From Hymenopellis radicata (lineage: Eukaryota > Basidiomycota > Agaricomycetes > Agaricales > Physalacriaceae), in NCBI GenBank assembly GCA_015501595.1, contig JADNRX010000215.1, positions 29,322-93,321 of the forward strand: a DNA stretch of 64,000 nt, given 5' to 3'. Shown here in pieces: positions 1-11,703 of the stretch (within the stretch, counting starts at the first letter, position 1; every line of letters begins with the position of its first letter). Made by a program: the position numbers and the translations under genes. Below the pieces are notes generated by a model. That model was not told the DNA's origin and made no database searches. It worked only from the letters and a program-made list of their open reading frames with translations.

Positions 1-255
1 TCCTCCTCCATCTCCCCCGTCCATCTTCTACCGTATTTGCTTTGAAGGCATATCATAGAATTTCACGCGTTCATGTATTAATACTAAGCACGAGCGCGTC
101 GCAAGCTCGGCGGCATCACGGCTGCTAACGCCCGATTAGAATTTGCCAAGTCCAAATCGGGACTCAGCGTCTTCCCCAGACATGACTCATGGCGTCGTTG
201 GCTTTGTATTATCACAAGGCGTTGATCGACTCCCAGTCCCTTGACTAGAACCATC

Positions 256-1123
256 ATGACCGAACTCAACGCTGCAGAACATGCCCAGGTTGACGCGCTG
301 GGCCAGAAAATATTTGACTGGGAAAGACTTACCGAGGAGCACTTCGCCGTATTGCGAACAGATCCGAACGCGTACGCCGAGGCATATCAGCAGTACGCCG
401 CCAAGGCACCTCAGATTGGTACTATTCCGCCCCGCGGCGAATACGAGGAGCACATTTTGCTTGGGGAGCGACTTCTTGAAAAGGAATGTGTTACGTTCTA
501 CGAGTAAGCATGCATGTTACTTTGAGTTGGTAATATCTTTCAACTGCTTTCTTTTAGTCGTGTCGAAGCTGTTAACACGCTCGCCTATCTCTGTCGCCTT
601 CAGATGACGCTTAATTCTGAATTGAGCTGGCCGGTTCAGAAGGCAATAAGGGAATATGTGTCAGCTAAACAGTAAGCCACTGTCGCATCCTTTCGTGTTT
701 TGATATTAACAACGTGATAGTGCGAACCATCAATATGCACCGTCTCATACTGTCATTCCACAAGACCCACATCCTCTTCTTAGAGCTGCGCTTTATGGAC
801 CCGGTTCAAACACGCCCACATCCATGCCACCCGACGATGACATTGAATATCCCGGCATTCTTCCCGGAAAGCCATTCTCCTGGAGCGAGATTCAGCACTA
901 TCCCCGCACATCGCTCTTGCCCACAGATGTAGCCCTTTATAAAAGTAATCCGGAACTCCTCAGCGAACTAACTTTCACGGCGTCTGGCGATATGGGCGAC
1001 GAAGCCTTCCGGGTTTCGTGCTTTTTAACAACTTTAGGGAAGGACTCGGAGAAGATATTCTATCTGGTTCATGCAGATGAGGGCGCGGACGCTTTTGGCT
1101 ACTCGAGTCGGCATTTTTTTTGA
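256..1123 (+). CDS. Hypothetical protein, three exons
   Basis: Exons 256-503, 558-671 and 784-1123 join in frame to give about 233 residues. Both introns (54 and 112 nt) have GTAAGC donors and pyrimidine-rich TAG/TTAG acceptors. The start is the ATG of MTELNAAEHAQVDALGQK. The protein is acidic and soluble, with no signal peptide or membrane segment, and it ends in GYSSRHFF. I do not recognise a family. The middle exon (TLAYLCRLQMTLNSELSWPV) looks helical. The conservation of phase across two introns is the main reason for calling it a gene; function is unknown. Confidence 0.6.
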
Positions 1124-3099
1124 TCTTCTCGAAACATCGCAGCGTGTTATCACTGAGGGTAGCAACTAATCCTCCGTCTATAGCTGGTGTGACTTGTATT
1201 CTAAACTCATATATGGACTGTTTTAACTAATGATGGGAGGAATACTGACCAAGTCCTGTCAGCGTCAGGGAGTACGGCGACCGTTCGGTCCTCTGAAGTT
1301 GTACAAGTCGGCGCCCATGGAGGTCGAGCAGCAGGAACCAACCGCACCACATATGGCCGCCACCCTCGAGAGCATGCGCGCCACACCCAACGTCCTGCTG
1401 TTCGACACCGGCAGCCAGTACGACCGGGGGACGATGAATTTGCTTCATACTCGTCTTGACTTCACACACAACTGTCCGCAGATCCAATAGCCGAGACGAT
1501 TTGGCACGCACGGCAGTCGCACTTTCATAATAGGAGATGGGATTGTCGGCCAAACGTCCGCACGTTGATCGGTCAGGATATCACAATCGGTGGTAGATTG
1601 AACGGCGGGCTCGAAGTTGAAGATGATCTTGAGAGCCGGACTGAGCTCCACGCTGAATCCTCTGCTTCCACCGAGGAAGGAGCGCGCCCAAAGAGTATCA
1701 TTTGAGTCACGATGTCCTTTGCTCAAGAGTCGAGCCTGGCAAGCGCAGGCTCGAACTGTGGTCTCGTGAACGCGACATGTTACAGTCACGTTACATACAC
1801 CTCATCGTTCCGGATTTGGAAGTTGCGCCCTCTTCTCCTGACCATCACCAACGCTCGAATTTTCTTCCCCACCCTCCAACTTCTGCTACGCTGGACCCTT
1901 ACCGAGACTGCATTTTAGCCTTTACCGGAGCGTGTCCTTACCTGGCTTTCCACTTCACCGGTGGCTTTCATGGAAACCATCTTGCCTGTTCGGTTCCTCC
2001 AAGCCCGGACTTCCTCTCACGCGTCGTTGATATGGTGTGGCCCGCTTGAATTGGTCCGATCCGAAGAGAGTGCCGATGTCTTGAACTGGTTTCCATCATC
2101 ATCCCTGAAGACTTCGTGCGTATGGGCCGACCGCGGCCGGATTGGCGTTACATGACCGTAAGACTTATATCTCAGGCAATAAGGCGACTAGCTGACTAGT
2201 GCCAGCAGACAGACCGACTTTACATCGTGCCGATGTTCTGAGTGTTTGCACTATAATCTCTGAGTGTCCGTTTCGTCTGCCTACATAAGTAGAGAAACCC
2301 GTAAACAGCCAAGGATTCATGTCAGCACCATGCGCGCTGTCTTCTGCACTATCAAAAGATGCTCACGTTCGGTTCTTTATTACCGTCGAAACGCATGCTG
2401 CTATCTCGGTTCCGCCTACAGGCTTGCCAACGACACACGACTGAATACGAGCCATACGCAGGCAAGGTTCCTTCTCCAGTTCAGTTACTCATCCACACAA
2501 ATCTTGATGTGCGTGTGTCCATTAGAAGATCCGTCATTGAAGGCTTACTTCACGCTATCTTTGGCAGAACACCTTTGGACCTAGGCTCTAGAAAGAAGAC
2601 ATGCTATGAAGTTTGTGTCCAGATGTAGCTCTCCGCCACGAATAATACTAATTCGATCTTACCTGCTTTCTCTGCGGTTTAAAGCTTCCTTTACGTCCTT
2701 TCCGGCGCCCTCACGACATGCTCTATCGCCATTATCTGGCCACATTACGCGTCTGTTCATGTGGAGTGTACGAACAGACACGCGTTACTCGTCCTTGGCG
2801 TCGTGGCTCTTCGTTTCACGCCGGCTTGAATGCCCGCAAGTCAGCGTACCCCTTTCATAGTTTGCTATCTCTGTGGGAGGATGTACTTTCCACAACATCA
2901 CCATCAGAGTACCCCCGTTTCGGCACCACATGCTCGTAGCGTGTCTTCAACCCGAGCATCATGATATCACCAGTTCTGTTGGGGTTACTTCTCTGATACC
3001 CCGGTGATTACCGCTTCCGCTACTTAAGACGCGACGTTATTATGGTTCCACAGGCTTTCTGCCCCCTTGCTCGCGTATTATTCAGACTTTGACGAAACG
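1124..3099. other. Gene-poor stretch
   Basis: No convincing gene model. Open frames at 1230-1490 (+), 1445-1789 (-) and 1702-2049 (+) overlap one another and lack splice-supported extensions. A stretch near 1390-1460 (VLLFDTGSQYDRGT) faintly resembles the metal-binding segment of M24 aminopeptidases but stands alone. The last part (about 2950-3099) presumably carries the promoter of the downstream protease gene; no clear TATA box was identified. Confidence 0.5.
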
Positions 3100-5322
3100 A
3101 TGGTCTTCTTCGCTAGGCTTCTTTCCTTCGTCCTGGTCGCCTTGTCTGCACATGCCGTTCCTTTTCCTGCGGCCTCCAAGCATGCAACACATCGCACCCG
3201 CGTGATTGGACGTCGCGCGCTCACTGTCGAGGCTTTCCATCCTGCGACAGACTACAAGGTGATCCGGCCTCACTTCTGATCGCGCTCGAGCGCTGACACT
3301 CTTAAGACCTTCGGGGCTGAAGGAAAAGATATTCCGGCCTCTTTTACCGCACAATCTTTGGAGGATGTAACCAAGTCTGTTGTCGCCTCTGAGCTTGGTA
3401 TCGACACCGATAAGATTGCCTACACGAGCGGCTTCGCTGAAGACGTTAGCTATACATACGTAAAACAACTCCATGTAAGAAATGCTTCTGGAATTTCAAT
3501 GTATGTCAAGTCTGACAGCCTCCACAGGAAGGCGTAGAGTTCATTAATGCTGTCGCCAATGTCGCTATTAAGGATAACAAGCTCGTTGCTTTCGGTGCTT
3601 CTTTCGTCGATACCTGTATGTTCCATCAGAACCATCATTATAGTGTCAAGCGTGTTCATTAACGTACTAGCTAACATCGCCGACCCTACGCCGACTATCG
3701 ATGTTCAGTCTGTGATCCCCACGATTGAGGAGCAACTGGACGGCACTTTCAACGGTTTCACAAGCCTCAACTATCTGGCTCTCGCGGATGGATCTGTCGC
3801 TCTCACGCATGCTATCCAAGTCCAGAATGACGAGACGAACGCGTGGTTCGAGGCTTACGTTGATGCGCACACCGGTGAACTGCTCAGCGTTGTGGACTTC
3901 GTCGCGGAACTCAGCGTATGTGTTCACTCTGTCAAATATAGGAGATTGTACTAACAGCTACGTGTAGTACAGAGTTGTTCCCATTGAGATTGATGCCGGT
4001 GTTGATGGTTTTGAGCAGGAACTCCTCGTTGATCCTGAAAACCTGGACTCTTCTCCTGCCGGATGGGTTACTTCTACAGCTACCGAGTCAGTGCTCTATC
4101 ACCATCCCCCACTAGCAGATGTTGTAATCATGATTTAAACAGGGGCAACAATGTCGTCTCCTTCAAAGGCACTCAAACAAACACAACAACTGGCTTTGAC
4201 TTTGCTTATGACACCACTTTGGCTCCGACGGCTGGCTCAAATATCGATGCTGCTCGCGTGAATTCGTTCTACCTTATCAACGCCGTACACGACATCCTCT
4301 ACCAGTACGGCTGGACGGAGAGCTCGTTCAACTTCCAAACCAACAACTTCGGGAAAGGTGGTGCAGGGAACGACCGTGTCTTGATGAGCGTTCAGGATGC
4401 CAGCGGAACCAACAATGCCAACTTCGCTACCCCACCAGAGTGAGTCAAGCTTTTCGCTTCGTTTGAAACGGATTCTAATGTTGCGTGCTCAGCGGGAGGA
4501 GTGGGACTTGCAGAATGTTTATCTTCACCTTGACGAACCCTAGGCGCGACGGAGACTTGCAGAATGACATCGTCGTTCACGAGTTCACGCATGGTCTGAC
4601 GAACCGGATGACGGGTGGTGGAACTGCTACATGCTTGCAGACTCTCGAGGCTGGTGGACTGGGTGAAGGATGGTCAGATGCTATGTCGGTGTATGTTGTT
4701 TCGTCAATCGCACCGCGCACCATGCTGAACCGCCGGCTATGCAGATGGACTGAACAGACCTCGGCCGAAACTCCTGATATGACCATGGGCAAATGGGTAC
4801 TCGACGACGCCGCCGGCGTCCGCAGTCATCCATACTCAACCTCTGCTACCGTCAACCCTCTTCGCTACTCCACCTTACAGACCCTCAATGAAGTCCACGG
4901 CATGTACCGTCCTCGTCTCGATATGCCACAGTGAAATTGACATCAAGCTAGATATCGGTGAAGTCTGGACTAACATCTTGTACAACGTCTACGCTGCCCT
5001 CGTAGGCGAACTGGGCTGGTCTGCTACCGCCAAGACGGATTCTACGGGTAGCGAAGGCAACGTCGTCTGGCTTCATTTGTTTGTCGATGCTCTTGCTCTG
5101 CAGCCATGCAACCCTACTAGTAAGGAAATGAAACCTCCCTCCCTGCGTATGTTAATGACATCCTTTGCAGTGCCTAATGCTCGTGATGCGTGGATTCAAG
5201 CCGACGTGAACCGATACGGAGGTGCTAATGCCTGCACTTTGTGGACCGCCTTTGCGAGTCGTGGTCTCGGCGTTGGTGCAGCCAACCATGTTGATAGTTC
5301 GGCAGTCCCTAGCGGTTGTTAA
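3100..5322 (+). CDS. Secreted fungalysin-type metalloprotease (M36)
   Basis: Ten exons (3100-3258, 3307-3474, 3528-3615, 3671-3915, 3968-4086, 4143-4439, 4493-4690, 4745-4899, 4952-5119, 5171-5322) sum to exactly 583 codons, 582 residues, a normal fungalysin length. The order is a signal peptide (MVFFARLLSFVLVALSAHA), an FTP/propeptide region (about residues 50-220), then the zinc protease domain. HEFTHG supplies H388, E389 and H392; EGWSD supplies the third ligand, E417. The C-terminal ARDAWIQAD and CTLWTAFASRGLG blocks are also typical. The product is expected to be an extracellular, self-processed endopeptidase for protein foraging. Intron 8 (4900-4951) is GC-AG: only GC at 4900 gives the conserved reading NEVHDIGEVW. 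No disabling change was seen, so the gene is probably functional. Confidence 0.93.
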
Positions 5323-5524
5323 GCGGAATATACCGATGGTATGATGTACATCGTATGAAGATATACCACGAATTTACTCGAAGGCGAGTGATCTTTCCTC
5401 CAAAGGCCCCATGTCTTTTGCCGTCACAGGGACGGTGTCGGTCATATCTCAATTTGAAGATTTAGTCATTGAATTCATGAAAAAACATGGGTATCGTCTC
5501 TTCCAGACTTATCAAGTGCGCCGG
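5323..5524. promoter_or_regulatory. Shared 3' intergenic region of convergent genes
   Basis: 202 bp separate the stop codons of the M36 protease (+) and the LPMO-like gene (-). The transcripts must end within or beyond this gap, so their 3' UTRs probably overlap as antisense pairs. No clear polyadenylation signal was recognised. Confidence 0.4.
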
Positions 5525-6977
5525 TTACCAGTGATCTTTCTCGAACCGTTTCGGGAGAGTAGCGAAAATATCGTTCTGTGCACCTACGAAGGATCGGCGA
5601 AGAGACTCGGTGAATTCATTGAGAGACGTACCGTGTTTGAAGCCGCATTTCGCGTTATATCCAGGTGACTTTGGCGAACCCGACAAGTCCCATCCGTTGA
5701 CATCGATGTTGTTACCATCTGCCTGGTGCCAATACAGCATTTGCTTTGGGCCAGCAACGCATTTCGACTGGTCATTTTCGCACCATACCGGAGGGACGGC
5801 CTTTCCCACCGGGGTCGTGCTCGTCGCACCAGTCACCATGCATTTGTAGGGGAACATGTACATATTCGGCTCGCCGCATCTATAAGCGCCGTCGTAAGAA
5901 TTTGTGCATTCGAGGACGAGGAAAGACTTGCCCATTTGGTATCTGCACAATCGAACTCGACGGTTAAGAGCTATGTCATATATACTGGTATGGCTTACCC
6001 AACCCCACTGTGATGAAGTGAGTTCACAACAAACCAAACGAGGAATGAACGCACAGCGCAAATACAACCTCCGGGAGGACAAGCAGGAAGACCCGCTGGT
6101 ACGTCGTAGGTAGCCACTCGGTGCCACGGCGATCTACAAATGGTAAATCTATTGAAGTGAATATTGTAGGAGTAGGACACACTTCTCAAGTACACTGAAG
6201 ACTACAAGGTTTTCCGGCGTGACTTTGTTGATGTTGGACTGCAAAAGGGATCAGTAATGAAATGGGCGAGGGTACAGCACTACCTACTTGATATGAGATC
6301 GCAAATGCTGTTCCCGCGGCCATCGATTCGTTCTGCGTGTGTACTGTGTCCTTCATCAAGAGGGTGTTGAATCAAATGACGACCTATACGCACGATTGGG
6401 AGAGGTGATACAGGTGGAATGCTACGAGAGCCCAATTAGTACGAGTGGAGACATGTGAACTTGAACTGACGTCTCGCTCAAATTCCGGGTGTTCCTCGCC
6501 GTCAGGGAAGAGGCCAACTCTTGTTCCTCCGAAAGACAGTGTAGTGAATGCTTGGTTAGCAGCTAGTTCGACCGTGAAAGAGCCACCGGCGGGTCTAGTA
6601 AACACGACTCAGAGACTGTAAGCGCCGTACTTAGAAACTACAGCTCACATCTCGAGAAATTCATGCATAGCGGGTGGGCGGGACTCGCACTTGCTGAAAC
6701 GATGCACTACAATGCGGAGTGAGGCTCATCGCGTCGACAGGATACAAAGGATCTTACTCCACCATTTACCCTTGGGCAATTGGTACATTGGATCGACACC
6801 GATATTGGAATTCTGGTCAGTACCGGAGAGACCCTGAAATAATACGGTAAGGTGTCACCAAGTACGACGAAGGAACGAAAGCCGCACGTTCTCGCAGTAC
6901 ATCCCGTGTGAGAATGCGACGATATGCGCAACGGCGGAGAGAGAGGTCGAAAGCAACAAGAAAGCAATCGAAAGCAT
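5525..6977 (-). CDS. AA14-related LPMO-like secreted protein
   Basis: Twelve exons (6977-6888, 6833-6758, 6706-6649, 6594-6471, 6421-6394, 6343-6288, 6238-6183, 6133-6055, 6007-5999, 5942-5932, 5879-5632, 5583-5525) give 297 residues. A 17-residue signal peptide leaves His18 as the mature N-terminus ([11 protein letters not shown]), as needed for a copper histidine brace. Conserved-looking blocks follow: [79 protein letters not shown] and DLSGSPKSP. In mature numbering, candidate second ligands are H93, H100 or H110, and Y186 is a candidate axial Tyr. I assign it to the AA14-type lytic polysaccharide monooxygenase superfamily of wood-decay fungi from remembered motif order; whether it is catalytically AA14 proper is inference. 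Two exons are only 9 and 11 nt long, and intron 10 (5931-5880) is GC-AG (GCAAGT donor). Confidence 0.8.
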
Positions 6978-7972
6978 GGTGATGAGTTCAGAGCGGCGGT
7001 GAGCTTTTGCGTCGAGAAACCCCCGCTTTTATAGGTCGCGTCTACACATGATGGTGCATATTCTGAGGTCCGTCCGTCCGTCTAGCTTGCAACCGTGAGC
7101 ATCACTTGGAGTAGTAGTGCATGACGAATATCTGAGAACTATCCGAATGCAGAAACACCGAGCCCTGTTGAGGGGATATGGAGCTTCGAATAGGGCACAG
7201 GTACCTCTCAAGACACCGTGATTTCGAGTGAAGAGGATAGCCCGTTAACTTCGTGGATTTGTTAAGATCAGAGAATCAACGGAATTTGGACCTGCGAGAG
7301 CAAGATACCGGAGAACTGACGCCACGAGCTAGCGGTACCGACCGATTGAGGTAGTCATGCGAGATACAAGTCTCGGCCTTCATTTCCGGTGAGGTGGATC
7401 GTTGAAGGAGGAGAAGAATTGGGATGCTCGTGTTGACGCTGTAGCCAAGCAAGGACATACATTCTTCTTGTTCTGCCACGGTGTAGCGGATTCAGATGCT
7501 CCGAGACCAGCTAGCGAGAGCCCTCTGTCCAGCCTTGTGCACAGTCGGCATACCTTGGACTCCATACCCTTCGTATCTGACCAGTTTCTTCATAGGCCTC
7601 GGACTTTGCGTCAACAGTGGCATTGGCGCTAGATGCGACTCTTGACAGTAGCGTGTAGTAGCTCTTCTCGCGTCAATGGCTCTCTTGCTTGTCTGGGACA
7701 GGTATGAGTGGCCCATATTCTCTCGCTGACGCTCAGTGAACGTCTGCTTCTGCGTCACATGATGGCGTTTCTACTGTACCCGACAAAGGCCTTTGTTCCA
7801 AATCAGGGTCGAAGAGATATCTCGTCTTACGGAACCGTGGTCTGCAGTCTCTTCTTGATTCCCATGCTCGATGTATGTGGTCACATATATCTATAACAAG
7901 CTTATCTCCTCTTCTAACGGGACATCAAGTAGCCGTTCTTCTGGTGAATTTGAAGACCAAGGAGTTGTCGCC
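6978..7972. other. Intergenic region, no gene recognised
   Basis: This lies between the start of the LPMO-like gene (-) and the start of the SNF2 fragment (+), so it should hold two divergent promoters. Open frames at 7276-7479, 7492-7758 and 7402-7632 overlap in opposite frames and show no family motif or splice-supported extension. Confidence 0.4.
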
Positions 7973-10313
7973 ATGCCGCGGCCTGCGCAACCCAAGGCTG
8001 ATAGTAGACGCGATTCATCGAGTAGGATGAGTAGGATGACAGGTGGGGCAGCCTAGCCCACATTCTGAACCAGGCTCATCTTTATTGCAGAGAAACATGA
8101 AAGAAATCAGTTCTCAAAGTCCTTATCATCGACTTCGGCCTATGGGGACCTTCCAGTACCAGCACCACTGCCACCGAAGGAAAAATATTCTTCGCATCCT
8201 CGGCCGGCCATTTCATTTCCTCCTCCAGATTCACCAGAGTGGCTTTCTTCCCCATCAGTCCTCTTCAAAGGAAAACACACGGACAATCATCCTCTGGATT
8301 GTATAGACCACCTTCTCCCGTATCTCCTAGTCCCACATCGCGCCGTTCTAGTAGCAGTGCATCGGCCCCCCGCCCACCAGTGAAGAACTCTCCACGAGAA
8401 GATACACGCAGATCCGGAATCACACCACTAAACGAGTACTTTCCCACACCGCCAGCATCGTTCAATGCGGGTTCCGCTGTGCCGTCTACACCGAAGCGCC
8501 GACAGCCCGTCAACCCCGCTTCCTTTTATCCAACGCCACCCCCGGAGCCAGTCAGGCAGCCCGCCACAAGTCGTGTCTCAGGCTCGGTCGTTTCACCGAG
8601 CATTCCTCGCCAGGCACCGTCTTACAGTCCACCATCCGAACCAGCGAAGAGAAGCAGTCGCAAGTCTGCCGCTGCCTCTTCCGTTGCACCTGGTTCGGTT
8701 CCAGTACCCGCTGAATGGAGTGCAGAGCGGCCTGGTTGGGAGCATGAGATTCCTTCAGACTGGAAGTTGAAACCGCATCAGGAATGTAGTCGTACGTGGA
8801 TGGAGAGGATGGAGGCCAACGTTAAGTACAAGGGTGGGATTATTGCTGATGATATGGGGTACGCGCGCCTGCTTCTAAGTATCAAGGACGCTATTCATCG
8901 TCGCTTTTTGCACAGGTTTGGCAAGACTATCCCGATGGTGGTAAGGGTTTTGGATGACATGGCTCTCAATGGGCGAGTTGGACCAACGCTGTACGTCTGT
9001 CTAGTTTTCATCCGCCCGATTGACTTGCTGAATTGATGCTGGGTACTAGCATCGTTTGTCCGACAGGCCTTTTAACGCACTGGCAGCTGGAAATAGCAAA
9101 GGTGGATCCGAATAAAACGGCATCGCGAGTATATAAGTGTCATGGTTCCAACCGTAACAAAAGTGAGCTCCTCAACACTATTTCTGGTCGATACGTACCC
9201 ACGTGTGTGTAGATGCGTCATTCCTCCAAGCTCAAGACATCGTCATCACAACGTACGGCATCGTGAGCAGCGACTTCTCGCCAATGGGCGTGAACAACAA
9301 GGGAGTGTGGAGGATCAACCCCGAGAGCGCCCCCCAAGGTCTCTTGGCAGTTGAATGGAGGCGCGTTATTTTAGGTATGGGACTGGAATTATCGCCGAGT
9401 GTTGTTTCCGAGATTAATAGTCTTGGTCAGATGAATCTCACCTGATTCACAGCACAGGTATCAAGCGCGCCATGGCATGCCGTGCCTTGAAGAGCCAGTG
9501 CCGCTGGTGCATGACGGGCACACCAATGTAAGCTTGTTCATGACGGTGCGCGGCGCGATTGATGCCATGTTCCTCTAGTCAAAATAAAGTCGCCGATTTG
9601 TACTCGCTCTTCGATTTCCTGCGTATTACGCATCTTGCACCTGCACTCGTCTTTCCCAGAGGGAAACGCGAGATAACAATGTCATCGTCACAAATCGCAG
9701 AGCTCCATGTATGTGCCATTTTACTGTTCCTCCATAGTTTACGCCTTACATTCTTTGTAGGCTTTTTTGGAACAGACGATGCTCAGGCGCACGAAGAAGG
9801 ACAAGTACAATTGGGTTGGCACACTTAAGCCGCCTCTTCGCCATAAAGTTGAATGTGAATTCAGCGAAAGGGAACAACGATTCTATGGGGTGGTGGCGAC
9901 TGGTGGAAACTTTATGGTTTGCGGGGAATATGTTCCTGCTTCCAAGAATGCTCTCGCCCGCTACACTCGCATGCGCCAAGCGTGTCTTCATCCCCAACTC
10001 GTCTATCAGAATGTAACCTCGGAGCAAACAGAACACTTCGATGAAGAGGAGACGAAGATTGATCTCGGCGATCCGACACAAAGCGAGTTGGATGAAATGG
10101 TGGATGAGCCGTATGTTCTTCGTGCTGTTCATGTCACTCGTCTGATTCTGTCCTTAGGTCGGATACCCCGCCGGCAGTGGAGCAGCTCGACGTCTCTCGT
10201 GTTGGCGTCTCGACAAAGATGGGGAAGCTGCTTAAGATCCTTGGAGAGGTTAAGCAACGTCCGGGCTTGGAGAAGACTGTTGTCATTTCACAGTTCACGT
10301 CCTATCTCGCAGC
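7973..10313 (+). pseudogene. SNF2-family helicase, 5' portion, broken
   Basis: Probable first exon 7973-8042, with an in-phase second exon from 8091. The frame shifts near 8283, inside a Pro/Ser-rich N-terminal region. The ATPase region follows: WKLKPHQ, IIADDMG/FGKT (motif I, split by an intron near 8858-8914, with the usual Leu replaced by Phe), LIVCPTGLLTHW (motif Ia), DIVITTYG, CRWCMTGTPIQN (motif III), DLYSLFDFL, TMLRRTKKDKYNW, RMRQACLHP and KTVVISQFTSYLA. Motif II (DEAH) is missing: the text goes from WRRVIL straight to IKRAMACRALK around an intron. Coding stops at about 10313 and runs directly into a gypsy chromodomain. The 3' end is at 15613-16091 on the other strand. Chromatin/repair-type ATPase by ancestry; not functional as it stands. 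Confidence 0.82.
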
Positions 10314-10539
10314 TACAAAGTCAAATGGCTTGGTTATCCTGACTCCAAGAACACCTGGGAGCCGGCCTCCAACTTCTCCACACACGCGAAGGAGCAGATT
10401 TATGAATTCCACCGAAACAACCTGACCGCCTATCGCGCCCCCGCTCCTCGTACACGTGCTCTCTTCGGCATCACCATGGGGGATATTTGGCGTGCTACTC
10501 CTGTGCTCCAGGCGCAAGCACAGCCTAAAGAGGGGGTAT
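10314..10539 (+). pseudogene. Ty3/gypsy pol C-terminal chromodomain, displaced
   Basis: The open frame reads YKVKWLGYPDSKNTWEP then HAKEQIYEFHRNN, a classic chromodomain as found at the C-terminus of chromoviral (Ty3/gypsy) integrases. It runs without a stop into a polypurine tract (AAAGAGGGGGTAT) directly before the LTR at 10540. The chromodomain begins abruptly at the SNF2 break, and its upstream integrase is not here but at 16092-17517 on the opposite strand. The segment is therefore best read as the tail of that same retrotransposon, carried away by an inversion. Confidence 0.8.
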
Positions 10540-11306
10540 TGTCACGAATCGCCTTCCTCGTGACCTAGCGCCCCTTCCTTTTTCACTAATAAGGGCGCGC
10601 TAGAGTCTCCGGGCCACTCCATTATCACACTCCAGTGTTATCATGCTCTAACATCGTCATGTGTCAAGCGGTCCGGGTCCCGGTCCGGAAGTGCCGAGAT
10701 GCCGGTTAGTGAGTCGTCTGGATTTTGGCCCATGGGCCAAAATCTATCCACTGCTAAGTCATGTGACCACCTCATGACTCCAGATGATCTGATTGGTATT
10801 CCCACTGTCTATTGTTCCATCCTAGGTCTTTCCATTGTTCGTACAGCCACAGACTCTATATACATACTGTAGCGTTTCAACCGTATATTCTCATATCGGG
10901 TCACGGGGCCTCACGAACTGAACCTATACATATAGCATATCGCGTCACGGAGCCTCTTGGCCAGGCACGAGCATCCAAAAGTGGAAATTTCAGGTCCCAC
11001 CTGCGGCGGGCCTGTCCAAATAAGGGAATTTAAGGGTCTGCGAAGCTGTTCGCTGTAAGTTCGAGGCATATCGGGTCACAAGCTGCGAACCTAAGGTTGA
11101 AACGCTACAGTATACGCAGCCCTTGTAGATAGTTCCCCACTCTGTCCTCCTTTGTCTTCGTACTACACAGTCCCCTCTGTACTACGTCGAGCTAGCACAG
11201 CGTCCTCTACGCTTTATCATCTATCATTCTTATCGCATCTCTATTCTCCCGCTCCTCTAGTCGCAGCCCGAGCGGTCTTGTGCTCACGTGGTCACTGTTC
11301 TTGACA
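10540..11306 (+). repeat. Ty3/gypsy 3' LTR (521 bp) with MITE inside
   Basis: Starts TGTCACGAATCG and ends GTTCTTGACA (TG...CA). Without the 244-bp MITE at 10867-11110 and one TA, it is 521 bp, exactly the length of the opposite-strand LTR at 47427-47947, to which it is almost identical. A polypurine tract lies immediately upstream. The 5 bp after it (TAAAT) do not match the 5 bp flanking the other LTR, so no target duplication is preserved. Confidence 0.88.
10867..11110. mobile_element. 244-bp TA-flanked MITE, copy 1
   Basis: Terminal inverted repeats start CTGTAGCGTTTC and end GAAACGCTACAG, flanked by TA at 10865-10866 and 11111-11112. The undisturbed sister LTR at 47427-47947 has a single TA at the equivalent place, which proves the boundaries. 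It belongs to the same family as the copies at 11317 and 19407 but is more diverged. No coding capacity. Confidence 0.93.
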
Positions 11307-11316
11307 TAAATAAGTA

Positions 11317-11560
11317 CTGTAGCGTTTCGACCGCAAATTCACATAACGGGTCACGGAGGTCTTTGAAGTGAAGCTATATATACATCATAATGGGTCACGG
11401 ACCACTTTGGCCAGGCACGAGCCTCCAAATAAGGAAATTTCAGGTCCCACCTATAGCGGGACTGTCCAAATAAGGCAATTTAAGGGTCTGTGAAGCTATT
11501 CGCTGTAACTTCAGACCATAACGGGTCACAGGCTATGAAGTTACGGTCGAAACGCTACAG
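11317..11560. mobile_element. 244-bp TA-flanked MITE, copy 2
   Basis: Ends CTGTAGCGTTTCGACC / GGTCGAAACGCTACAG, flanked by TA at 11315-11316 and 11561-11562. It lies 10 bp outside the gypsy LTR. By eye its reverse complement is identical over its whole length to the copy at 19407-19650, which suggests recent movement of this subfamily. Confidence 0.92.
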
Positions 11561-11703
11561 TATTTAGACCAGGAAATACAGAACATAAAATAAAGGAAAC
11601 TATGTGATCCCACTAGCAGGATGGATAAATAAGAGAAAACATAGAACACAAAATAAAGGAAACCTTAAATACTGAAACTTTGAGCACACTTTGAGCTGTC
11701 ACT

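Noticed and set aside
1230..1490. M24 aminopeptidase-like text (VLLFDTGSQYDRGT)
   Set aside because: Only one short block resembles the family; no neighbouring motif or splice-compatible exon. Chance or a very old relic.
1702..2155. Overlapping + strand ORFs of 64-115 codons
   Set aside because: Three frames are open over the same bases, composition is unlike the nearby genes, and no motif or intron signal supports any of them.
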